From contig JBCDCC010000003.1 in NCBI GenBank assembly GCA_039182435.1, forward strand, positions 1 through 30,896: DNA of 30,896 nt. The letters are read 5' to 3'. The stretch comes from JBCCKC01 sp039182435 (lineage in GTDB: Bacteria > Verrucomicrobiota > Verrucomicrobiia > Opitutales > Coraliomargaritaceae). This document shows positions 16,336 to 23,757 of this stretch, piece after piece. Position 1 is the first letter of the stretch; the number at the start of each line of letters is the position of its first letter. Under the pieces are notes generated by a model. The model was not told the origin of the DNA. It was given only the letters and a program-made list of their open reading frames with translations, and made no database searches. Made by a program: the position numbers and the translations under genes.

Positions 16336-17475
16336 CTAGATTCCGATTATTTGAAAGATGACGGCAAAAATCGCATCCGCAATCACGATCCAAGTGATCG
16401 CAGTCACCACTGCGGAAGTCGCGGCTAGACCGACCGAACTGGCATCGCGTCCGCAATTCAGACCACGGTAACAGCCGGCCATCGCCACGATGAAGCCAAA
16501 GACCCCCGACTTAAACACACCAATAAAGAAATCGGAGAGCGAGACCGCATCCTTAATCTGATGCATGTATTGAATGCCCGAAATATCCGCAATCGAGACC
16601 GCAACGACATAGCCGCCCACCATCGCAAAGAGATTCGCGAACACACAGAGGAGCGGCATCATTAAAACAAGCGCAAAAACCCGAGGCAGAACCAAAAACT
16701 GCATCGGCGAGACTCCAAAGGTCTGCAGCGCATCCACCTCCTCATTGACCTGCATACTGCCGATCTGCGCGGCAAAGGCCGCACCGGTCCGCCCCGCCAT
16801 AATCACTCCTGTAATCACCGCTGCGAGCTCACGAGTTGTGGCGAGACCAACTAAATCCGCCACATAGATATCCGCCGCAAACTTCTGTAACTGGATCACA
16901 CCGATGAAAGCGATAATCAAACCGGTCAAGCCGTTCAAGAGGGCCACAATCGGCAAGGCCCGCCCCCCCGTCTCGTGGAGGAGCTGAAGCACATCCTTCG
17001 ATTTGAGCTTCGCTCGCCCAAGGAAAAAGGCCCCAAAATCGATAATGAATTGCCCTAGAAAGCAGACGAACTGATCCATCCCAGACAAGACTTTGAGCGA
17101 CCGTAAGCCAACCAGCGTAAACCAATCCAGATTCGCATTACCCCCCTTTGCTTCCGCGTCTGGAACCGAAAGCGAAAGTGTAAGTAAATTTCGGATACCA
17201 TCGCTCAAGCCGGAAAGATCCAGAGTGAGACCTCCAGCTTGAGCTGAGTCATAGCATCGTCGCACAAAGACCAGAATCACCGAATCCCAACGCGTGACTC
17301 CGGTCAGATCAAAATTAAGCGCCACGCCTTCCTTAAGTGTTGCGAGCGACGTATTCAGCTCACGCAGCGTCGGGCGTTTCGCGCCGACTACCCAGTCACC
17401 CTTGAGCAATAGGACGGCTGATTTGCCATCCATCTGCAAATCAAAGCTTGCCTGACCTCTCGATTCACGTGCCAT
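16336..17475 (-). CDS. MlaE-like permease with N-terminal STAS domain
   Basis: A 379-aa protein from ATG 17475. About residues 5-100 form a STAS-like domain (AVLLLKGDWVV, LNFDLTGVTRWDS). The rest is a polytopic MlaE permease with the conserved PIVALLNGLTGLIIAF, ELAAVITGVIMAGRTGAAFAAQIGSM and NEEVDALQTFGVSP blocks. Fusion of the regulatory STAS unit (separate MlaB in E. coli) to the permease is known in several phyla. The frame stays open to 17649, but that extension would overlap the divergent HAD gene and carries no domain, so 17475 is the likely start. It is the first gene of the run ending at the transglutaminase. Confidence 0.93.
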   Translation of the reverse strand: MARESRGQASFDLQMDGKSAVLLLKGDWVVGAKRPTLRELNTSLATLKEGVALNFDLTGVTRWDSVILVFVRRCYDSAQAGGLTLDLSGLSDGIRNLLTLSLSVPDAEAKGGNANLDWFTLVGLRSLKVLSGMDQFVCFLGQFIIDFGAFFLGRAKLKSKDVLQLLHETGGRALPIVALLNGLTGLIIAFIGVIQLQKFAADIYVADLVGLATTRELAAVITGVIMAGRTGAAFAAQIGSMQVNEEVDALQTFGVSPMQFLVLPRVFALVLMMPLLCVFANLFAMVGGYVVAVSIADISGIQYMHQIKDAVSLSDFFIGVFKSGVFGFIVAMAGCYRGLNCGRDASSVGLAATSAVVTAITWIVIADAIFAVIFQIIGI

Positions 17476-17572
17476 TCTTGCCTGATATGAATCTCTGAGA
17501 GACTGCGGGCTCTCAAGAGTAAAATACGAGACCCTGAACCATATGCGAAGCTCATCCACAACGGTAGACTCA
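17476..17572. promoter_or_regulatory. Divergent promoter region, mla operon / HAD pair
   Basis: A 97-bp spacer between the mlaE-like start (minus) and the first HAD gene (plus) must contain promoters for both. It contains one inverted repeat, TGAGAG (17496-17501) with CTCTCA (17510-17515), which would lie in the leader of the mla-like operon. No convincing -35/-10 pair was recognised. Confidence 0.35.
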
Positions 17573-18247
17573 ATGACGAATAAAGAGACGATCCTCTTCG
17601 ATTTGGATGGCACCCTCATCGACCATTTCACCACGATCCACCGATCCATCGCCTACGCTCAGGAGCAACTCGGCCTCCCACAGTCCTCCTATGAAACCGT
17701 CAAAGCTACCGTCGGCGGCTCAATTACCGTCACGCTAGAGCGCCTCTTAGGGGCCAATCAAGTCGAAGCCGCGCTCGTTCACTTCAAAGCACACTTTCGA
17801 GAGATCATGTTTGAAGACGTCTTCGCCCTACCGGGCGCAGGATGGATTTTGCAGGCTTTGAAAGAGCGGGGCTACAAAGTGGGAGTCTATACGAATAAAA
17901 TTCAAAAGCACTCCGAGGAGACCTTGACCCATCTCGGTCTAGACCAATGGCTGGATCAAATCATCGGCACAGGTGAGCACCCCTATCGGAAGCCACAGCC
18001 TGAATTTACTCTCTATGCGCTCGATCAAATCGAGAGTAGCCTAGAGACAACGCTATTGATCGGTGATTCCCCCTTTGATTATCAAACCGGAGCGAATGCC
18101 CAGATGGACGTTATACTCGTCGCCACCGGCACCCATAATCAAGACCAACTTTTCGAGGAGACTGGCTGCGACGCAATCTACCCCGACCTCTACGAATTAG
18201 GCTACCGTGTCTTCGGACTCGATGCACAGCAATCCGCCCACACTTAA
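17573..18247 (+). CDS. HAD phosphatase, phosphoglycolate-phosphatase-like (copy 1)
   Basis: A 224-aa HAD hydrolase. Motif I is ILFDLDGTLIDH, with nucleophile Asp near residue 10. Motif II is VGVYTNK, motif III the Lys in YRKPQP, and motif IV LLIGDSPFDYQTG. This is the Gph/PGP-type C1 HAD layout. ATG at 17573 is chosen because the motif I strand follows at once; the frame is open to 17543, but that adds only ten unconserved residues and a worse start. The next gene, 3 bp downstream, is a full-length paralogue, so the two arose by tandem duplication. The substrate is not determinable; phosphoglycolate or other small phosphoesters are typical. Confidence 0.87.
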   Translation: MTNKETILFDLDGTLIDHFTTIHRSIAYAQEQLGLPQSSYETVKATVGGSITVTLERLLGANQVEAALVHFKAHFREIMFEDVFALPGAGWILQALKERGYKVGVYTNKIQKHSEETLTHLGLDQWLDQIIGTGEHPYRKPQPEFTLYALDQIESSLETTLLIGDSPFDYQTGANAQMDVILVATGTHNQDQLFEETGCDAIYPDLYELGYRVFGLDAQQSAHT

Positions 18248-18250
18248 TCG

Positions 18251-18904
18251 ATGAACCGACTACCCAAACCACGAACTGTTATCTGGGATATGGATGGCAC
18301 CCTGATCGATCAAACCGCAGCCATTGTGCGCTGTTACGCAGAAGTCATTCAGGATATGGGCTATCCCGAGCCAGACTTAGCCACCATCCATCGCAGCATG
18401 GGTGGTCCAATGCGGTCGACTCTCGAAATCTTTCTGAAAGAAGACGAAATTGAAGAGGCAGGTAAACGTTTCCGGGCTCGTTTCCCTGTAATCATGTTCG
18501 ATGGTCTGATCGTCCTCCCTGGCGCCCACGAGCTCGTTGAGACCTTTGCCCAAGCACGCATTCCGCAAGCCATCCTCACCAATAAGCACGGCCCGACCGC
18601 ACGAGACGTCAGCCGACACTGCGGATTCGATCGACATATCCCGGTCTGCATCGGCAACAAAGACACGGAATACTCGAAGCCCGATCCATTACTGACAACC
18701 CATGTCCTCAACGCTCTAGAAGCTGAGATTGGAGATGCCTGCCTGATCGGCGACTCACCGACCGACGTGGCCACAGCCAAGAACGCAGGGCTCCCATGCT
18801 ATACCGTCATAACGGGCGCTCACTCCCAAGACGAACTACTCGACGCAGGTGCCGCCGCAGCATTCGATAGCCTCGTCGAACTAAAGGCAGCCTTTAGCCT
18901 CTAG
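18251..18904 (+). CDS. HAD phosphatase, phosphoglycolate-phosphatase-like (copy 2)
   Basis: A 217-aa HAD hydrolase with motif I VIWDMDGTLIDQ, motif II AILTNKHG, motif III Lys in SKPDP, and motif IV CLIGDSPTDVATA. It aligns end to end with the preceding gene. Shared blocks include GG-x3-TLE after the cap start, IMF-x5-LPGA, and a G-x-H-x-QD-x-L segment near the C-terminus. Trp instead of Phe precedes the nucleophile, and its cap differs more than the core, so the pair may have split specificities. The stop overlaps the convergent hexapeptide-repeat gene by four bases centred on CTAG. Confidence 0.87.
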   Translation: MNRLPKPRTVIWDMDGTLIDQTAAIVRCYAEVIQDMGYPEPDLATIHRSMGGPMRSTLEIFLKEDEIEEAGKRFRARFPVIMFDGLIVLPGAHELVETFAQARIPQAILTNKHGPTARDVSRHCGFDRHIPVCIGNKDTEYSKPDPLLTTHVLNALEAEIGDACLIGDSPTDVATAKNAGLPCYTVITGAHSQDELLDAGAAAAFDSLVELKAAFSL

Positions 18905-19578
18905 TCTTTTCGTGCGATCTTCTGCTTGGTGTAGGCGATCGTATTCGCGGCAACCGTCCCGCGAAACGACATCGAAGGCATAACCAACGCCTTCTTGCCC
19001 AAGATCGAACCCGGATTCAGCACCGTGTTGCAGCCCACCTCGGCCCCATCCCCGAGAATCGCGCCCAACTTACGTAAGCCAGAGTCTGCAAAGCCCCGCT
19101 CCGGCAACTCGACCTTTACTGGCTCTTGATCAAGACGCAGATTCGAGCAGATCACGCCCGCCCCAAGGTGCGCCCCATTTCCGAGGATACTATCACCCAC
19201 GTAGCTAAAATGCGGCACCTGAACATTCTCGAGCAAGAGACAGTTCTTAAATTCACAAGAGTTGCCCAGCACACAATTCGCCCCCGCTATGACATTGCCT
19301 CGGATATAGACGCCGGGCCGCAGTTCACAGCCCTCGCCAATGTAAGCCGGCCCCTGAAACGAGCCAAAAGGAGGCAGTTTGACTGAGGGGTGGAGAAACA
19401 CGTCCCCTTCAATCGAGAAGCCCGCAGGAATATCAGCACCGACCTCCCCGAAGCTGAACGAAGCCAAGGCTTGCTTAATCAGAGGCACCCACTCCCAAGG
19501 AGCCAAATCGAGGTCAAAGACATCAGCAAAGGGAAGACTCGTAGGAAAACTGAACAGGTCTTTAGCAGAAATCATCAT
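18901..19578 (-). CDS. Hexapeptide-repeat (left-handed beta-helix) nucleotidyltransferase/acyltransferase-like protein
   Basis: A protein of about 225 aa with hexapeptide repeats from roughly residue 60 onward (IEGDVFLHPSVKLP, AYIGEGCELRPGVYIRG, VIAGANCVLGNSCEFKN). It then has SYVGDSILGNGAHLGAGVICSN, which closely resembles the acetyltransferase half of GlmU-type enzymes. A short unassigned N-terminal domain replaces the pyrophosphorylase half. It probably transfers an acyl group or acts as a UDP-GlcNAc-related enzyme in cell-envelope precursor synthesis; the exact reaction is uncertain. ATG 19578 is preferred over GTG 19605. It is divergent from hflX across ~115 bp and convergent with the HAD pair. 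Confidence 0.78.
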   Translation of the reverse strand: MMISAKDLFSFPTSLPFADVFDLDLAPWEWVPLIKQALASFSFGEVGADIPAGFSIEGDVFLHPSVKLPPFGSFQGPAYIGEGCELRPGVYIRGNVIAGANCVLGNSCEFKNCLLLENVQVPHFSYVGDSILGNGAHLGAGVICSNLRLDQEPVKVELPERGFADSGLRKLGAILGDGAEVGCNTVLNPGSILGKKALVMPSMSFRGTVAANTIAYTKQKIARKD

Positions 19579-19692
19579 CAGATAGGAGCAGGAGTCTACC
19601 AACACGGCGAATCAAAAAAGCCAGCGCTTTTACGACTGGATTTCGAAACACATTGCCCTAGCCTACTTGATTCGCCTTATGAATTCCTACCC

Positions 19693-20976
19693 GTGCACGA
19701 CGTAAAAGAAAAACCGAAGTTCGTAGAAAGAGCCATGCTCATCGGCATCAGCCTACCCGGCGTGACCGACCGCGAAACCCGAAGCCTCCTCGACGAACTA
19801 CGTGAGCTCGTGACCACACTCGGCATCGCCATCAACCACGAATGCACCGTCAACATCCGGAAACCGCAGGCCAAATTCCTCGTCGGCTCAGGTAAGGCAG
19901 AAGAATTAGTCGAGGAAGCCGTCGCCTACAACTGCGACGTCATCGTCTTTGATAACGAGCTCACTCCCGCCCAACAGCGCAACTGGGAAGCCGCAGCCAA
20001 AGACAAGATCCTCGTGATTGATCGTCAGGAGGTGATTCTCGATATCTTCGGTAATCGTGCACAGACCAAAGAAGCCGTCCTCCAAGTCGAACTGGCCAGA
20101 CTCGAACACAACCTACCTAGGCTCAAACGCGCTTGGACGCACCTCGACCGTCAACGAGGCGGCGGCGCCATGCAGCGTGATGCTGGTGAAAAGCAGCTGG
20201 AGCTCGACCAACGCATGGTCCGCACCCAGATCTCACGAGTGAAGAAGGACCTCGAACGCGTGATTAAGCATCGGCACGTGCAACGCAAGAAACGGATGAC
20301 CGTCCCCGTGCCGACCTGTGCCATCGTCGGCTACACCAACGCAGGAAAATCTTCACTGCTGAATAAACTGACAGATTCCGAGATCCTCGCCGAAGACAAG
20401 CTCTTCGCCACACTCGACCCGACCTCGCGACGCTGCCCCCTACCCAATGGCCAGCCGCTGGTAATTACCGATACCGTCGGATTTGTCCGAAACCTGCCTC
20501 ACCGACTCGTCGAAGCCTTTAAAGCTACTCTCGAAGAAGCCGTTGTATCCAACTTTCTGATTCACGTTCTGGACGTGAACAGTCCCGATGTGGAAGCACA
20601 TGCCGCGACCACGCTCAAAGTCCTCAATGAGCTGGGCTCAAGTGAGAAGACGATCATCACTGTCTTTAATAAAATCGACGCACTCTGGGATTCATCCACT
20701 CAAACAGACCTCGCGATCCAATTCCCTGAAGCACTCTTCCTCAGCGCCCACACTGGCGAAGGCCTTGATCCGCTTTACGACAAAATGGAGGAGATTCTCG
20801 AAAGCGAGAATCAACAGCTCCGCCTGCTTATCCCGCATGAGCGCTATGATATAGTCGCTAGACTACACCGCGAAGGCGGTATTCAAAAAGAAGAATGCCA
20901 AGACGAGGGCACACTGATTGTCGGGACCGTGCCCGACCGCCTCATCTCCAGCGTCGAAGCCTTTATGGTTCAATAA
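19693..20976 (+). CDS. hflX: GTPase HflX
   Basis: About 427 aa from the GTG at 19693, the usual HflX length. The N-terminal HflX domain has VNIRKPQAKFLVGSGKAEEL and DIFGNRAQTKEAVLQVELARLEH. The glycine-rich linker RGGGAMQRDAGEKQLELDQR follows. The G domain then has G1 GYTNAGKSSLLN, G3 DTVGFVRNLPH and G4 NKID. HflX binds ribosomes, splits stalled or heat-damaged 70S particles and aids rescue. The frame is open back to 19390, but that part is antisense to the convergent gene and not HflX-like. ATG at 19735 (MLIGISLPGV) is the alternative start; GTG is chosen because VKEKPKFVERA before it is typical of the family. Confidence 0.94.
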   Translation: MHDVKEKPKFVERAMLIGISLPGVTDRETRSLLDELRELVTTLGIAINHECTVNIRKPQAKFLVGSGKAEELVEEAVAYNCDVIVFDNELTPAQQRNWEAAAKDKILVIDRQEVILDIFGNRAQTKEAVLQVELARLEHNLPRLKRAWTHLDRQRGGGAMQRDAGEKQLELDQRMVRTQISRVKKDLERVIKHRHVQRKKRMTVPVPTCAIVGYTNAGKSSLLNKLTDSEILAEDKLFATLDPTSRRCPLPNGQPLVITDTVGFVRNLPHRLVEAFKATLEEAVVSNFLIHVLDVNSPDVEAHAATTLKVLNELGSSEKTIITVFNKIDALWDSSTQTDLAIQFPEALFLSAHTGEGLDPLYDKMEEILESENQQLRLLIPHERYDIVARLHREGGIQKEECQDEGTLIVGTVPDRLISSVEAFMVQ

Positions 20977-20983
20977 GGGCCTC

Positions 20984-22003
20984 CTAGCCCTCGTTCACCA
21001 TAGAGTGTAGATCTTCGAAAATCTCAGAGTTACAGCGAACAGACATCTCCTTAACTTCATTGGCAAGCTCACTCTCTTGGGATGGGCGGAAGACACCCAG
21101 GGCAAGATGCACCAACCAATGCAAGACGCCCTCCGTCTGAGGATCATTCAGATACATCAACTCACGTGCGAAGTAGACGGAGTCATGTAAACGAACAAGG
21201 AGTCGCTGCTGACGCTTGCCGAAATAATGCATGCATTGGAATATTTCAGGAAGCACTTGTTTCTCGACCACTGCAGGCAGCTCCATCCGCTTAGTAATAA
21301 TGCGGCCCTTGCGGCGGCGCCATTCGTGGTATTCGAAAATCTCCGATTGCTCGCGCTTGGTCAGCCGGCTCAGACAGAACGAAACGGCTTCCGGCAAATG
21401 AAAACCCCGATGACCCGAACGATATGGAAAGTATTTCTGGAGCCCGTTTTCATCACCGTGGGCAAAAACATTTTGCAAACTCTTAAAACTACCACCCATC
21501 CATGCCTTATCCGCAATCCGATCAAGAAAGGCCATCAATTCGATAAAGGTATTCACATCCTCTGTCTGACAAAGATCGATAAGATCACGGTCCAAATTTG
21601 AGAGCTTGATCGGATAATCTTGGTAGAGGCCGAACTCCTCCACAAACCGCATACGCTGGGCATAGGCCTGATTATCTACCTCTCCGATAGAACCGAGTCC
21701 GTCATAGTCGTCTTCGTAATTAAAGGTCGATTCACAGATCTCCAAGAGCTGAGTCGCTGCATTCAAATCAAGATTCTCGACCTCCATGAGCTCCTCAAAA
21801 CTAAAGTAAACATAGCGCGCCAGGATATCTCCGGCCACCTTTCCTCCCGGCCTAGACCACGAACGTATATTTGTATTTTTAGCTAAGCATTTTACGGTCA
21901 GATCTTCAAATGGTGAGCCTTGCGCACGAAAAGCTACGCTGTCCCAGCGGGCCGAGAGCGCTTCCATTTTAGACAATCCTAGAGTAGGCTTTATGAAATC
22001 CAT
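20984..22003 (-). CDS. Unrecognised 339-aa protein, last gene of the ParA/pseudokinase operon
   Basis: I do not recognise this protein. It is soluble and appears largely alpha-helical, with no signal peptide or membrane segment. Acidic stretches (ENLDLNAATQLLEI, YEDDYDGLGS) alternate with a basic middle (HEWRRRKGRIITKR) and a helical C-terminal third rich in Leu, His and Glu (LPEIFQCMHYFGKRQQRLLVRLHD). Start choice: ATG 22003 or ATG 21967 (MEALSARWDSV), which has AGGA upstream. It lies 21 bp after the parA stop and ends 7 bp from the convergent hflX stop. Its placement next to the ATPase suggests a partner, adaptor or cargo-related role; nothing in the sequence proves this. Confidence 0.72.
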   Translation of the reverse strand: MDFIKPTLGLSKMEALSARWDSVAFRAQGSPFEDLTVKCLAKNTNIRSWSRPGGKVAGDILARYVYFSFEELMEVENLDLNAATQLLEICESTFNYEDDYDGLGSIGEVDNQAYAQRMRFVEEFGLYQDYPIKLSNLDRDLIDLCQTEDVNTFIELMAFLDRIADKAWMGGSFKSLQNVFAHGDENGLQKYFPYRSGHRGFHLPEAVSFCLSRLTKREQSEIFEYHEWRRRKGRIITKRMELPAVVEKQVLPEIFQCMHYFGKRQQRLLVRLHDSVYFARELMYLNDPQTEGVLHWLVHLALGVFRPSQESELANEVKEMSVRCNSEIFEDLHSMVNEG

Positions 22004-22024
22004 TGAGGCAACTGAAGCTAGGAG

Positions 22025-22948
22025 TTAGGAAGCGTTGGCGAGCGAATTACCCATAGCTGCCGGAGCTGCCACTACGTGGTTCAAAATTTCTTCTGCGAGA
22101 TCATCATAATCTTTACCGACACCATCCATCACGTCACGGCTCTCGACTAGGCAGACTGGTAGACCCAGCGTGACCGCTCGACGAACGATCGTCGCATCAC
22201 GGACGCAAGAGTTGTAGATCTTTGCCTCATTCGAGACCAAGCGCTGCTTCTTGAACTGGTTCAAGCGCAACTGCATACGCATCTTCGGCACACCGATATC
22301 AACGTTCGCCTTGATCGAGTTAAAGATCACGCCGGAAACACGGGCAAAATTACCCATCTCAGGCGTGCGGAAGCCTGCTGAGCGGCGATAGAAGAGCAGG
22401 AGCTTTTCTATCATCAGAGTGAATCCAATCAGAGACAACGCATCCGGGTTCGCAGGAACGTAAAGCTCATCCGCGCTAAAGATACCCAACTGTGACGCAT
22501 TGAGAACGTTTGGCGGGCAGTCATAGAGAATGAAGTCGTAGTCTTGCTCAATCTCACGGATCTGCTCGTTGAAGATAAGATAATGTGGATTCTGCGGGTT
22601 GATCTTATACTCATTCTCAATGTCGATCAGATTGAAAGTCGTCGGCAAGAGGTCGAGACCCGGCAGCTGCGGGTTACCTTGATTGTCTTGGATCACATCC
22701 TTGACTACGATGTCTTTCAAGCGAGTCTCAGCCGGATCGAAGACCGAGTAGATAGAACCACGCTTCTCCATGTTTATGCGGTTCCAGCGCTCGATACGTA
22801 GCAACCAAATACTTGAGTTGGATTGTGTATCCAGATCAACGAGTAAGACACGCTTACCCTTCTTCGCTAGACATGATGCAATATTCACGATGAGCGAGGT
22901 CTTACCCACACCACCCTTGTAATTAATAAAAGCTAATTTACGTGCCAT
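22025..22948 (-). CDS. ParA/MinD-type ATPase
   Basis: A 307-aa P-loop ATPase with deviant Walker A KGGVGKTS at residues 11-18, the second signature lysine conserved. A' box VLLVDLDTQSNSS, Walker B FILYDCPPN and the switch-like region PANPDALSLIGF follow. This is the ParA/Soj family, whose members dimerise with ATP and bind DNA or membranes to segregate DNA or position complexes. There is no ParB-like gene or parS-like repeat visible, and no replication or conjugation gene in the window, so it is an orphan ParA. AAAGGA at 22955-22960, 6 nt from the ATG, is a strong SD. The neighbours suggest positioning of a membrane-linked assembly. Confidence 0.92.
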   Translation of the reverse strand: MARKLAFINYKGGVGKTSLIVNIASCLAKKGKRVLLVDLDTQSNSSIWLLRIERWNRINMEKRGSIYSVFDPAETRLKDIVVKDVIQDNQGNPQLPGLDLLPTTFNLIDIENEYKINPQNPHYLIFNEQIREIEQDYDFILYDCPPNVLNASQLGIFSADELYVPANPDALSLIGFTLMIEKLLLFYRRSAGFRTPEMGNFARVSGVIFNSIKANVDIGVPKMRMQLRLNQFKKQRLVSNEAKIYNSCVRDATIVRRAVTLGLPVCLVESRDVMDGVGKDYDDLAEEILNHVVAAPAAMGNSLANAS

Positions 22949-22993
22949 AATAGATCCTTTAATAGAATGAGATTTGTTTCACTTACTTAGAAA

Positions 22994-23719
22994 CTAGAAC
23001 TTTGATTCAAAGTCGTCGATGGTTGGAAGCTCTTCGGAGAAACCGACAGAGAAGTCACCAAACTCTTGGTCTCCATCCGTGCCGGTCTTCATCGAAGGTG
23101 CTTGTTGATTTTCTAGAATTCGCTCAGAGATCGCGCGATCAATGTAGATTTCAGCCCAGAAACCATTTTCAACTTCGTAGTCATCTGGAATGTAACCGTA
23201 TTTATCGAGAATCTCTAGTATAAGCGAGGAATCCGGTGTCGCATTGAAGCCCTTTAACATACCACGCTCTTCATGCGCGTCCACTGCCTCATCGACTATG
23301 AACGGTGGAAGTATGCCATCATAAGACGGGTGGATGGTGTGTTGGACAGCCCAACGCTCCCAGCGCTCGCGGTCGACCGCACGTTCAGTGCGTGAAAGCG
23401 CCTCATAATAGTAAACTTTGCGGCGTGAGAGGCGGCGAACCAGCGCGCAGGCCTTCACCTCGCCATGATTGATCTCCAACCAGTCTCCCTTGCGTGGCTC
23501 CGAGATCGGATCGCGTGACTTCGAAATATCTTCCGGAGCTTCGACGTAGTTACTACCGCCAGTAAAGCAAAACTTCACATCCACTTCACCATGACGAAGC
23601 AAATCAAGTTTTCCTTTGTGAATCAGTTCCTCAAGATACTTTTGTGCATCTTGCCGAGACGATGCCCACATGTATTGTGTGACTGTCGACGTAACCTTGA
23701 ATTTGCGCTGTATAGACAT
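22994..23719 (-). CDS. Unrecognised 241-aa protein between the pseudokinase and ParA
   Basis: The family is not recognised. The N-terminal ~60 residues (TSTVTQYMWASSRQDAQKYL, then GKLDLLRHGEVDVKF) look like an alpha/beta domain. A middle part GDWLEINHGEVKACALVRRL followed by YYYEALSRTERAVDRERWERW looks like a small beta barrel and is faintly reminiscent of PilZ-like or DUF1631-type segments, but too weakly to assign. The C-terminal ~35 residues are acidic with regularly spaced Phe (FGDFSVGFSEELPTIDDFES), a typical short linear interaction tail. There is no signal peptide or membrane segment. The gene is 38 bp after the kinase-like gene and 45 bp before parA, on the same strand. Confidence 0.72.
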   Translation of the reverse strand: MSIQRKFKVTSTVTQYMWASSRQDAQKYLEELIHKGKLDLLRHGEVDVKFCFTGGSNYVEAPEDISKSRDPISEPRKGDWLEINHGEVKACALVRRLSRRKVYYYEALSRTERAVDRERWERWAVQHTIHPSYDGILPPFIVDEAVDAHEERGMLKGFNATPDSSLILEILDKYGYIPDDYEVENGFWAEIYIDRAISERILENQQAPSMKTGTDGDQEFGDFSVGFSEELPTIDDFESKF

Positions 23720-23757
23720 GATATGCGTGGTTAGTTATTGTTATATATTATTAAAGC

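Noticed and set aside
17476..17649. N-terminal extension of the MlaE-like frame
   Set aside because: It would overlap the divergent HAD gene and adds no domain; the STAS domain starts just after the ATG at 17475.
19390..19692. N-terminal extension of the HflX frame
   Set aside because: It is antisense to the hexapeptide-repeat gene and carries no HflX-like sequence; normal HflX length is reached from 19693.
20976..20991. Small hairpin AGGGC/GCCCT between hflX and the convergent gene
   Set aside because: The stem is only 5 bp and no T tract follows on either strand.
22025..22948. ParA as evidence of an integrated plasmid or chromosome-segregation parAB
   Set aside because: No ParB, parS-like repeats, replication initiator, integrase or flanking direct repeats are visible.
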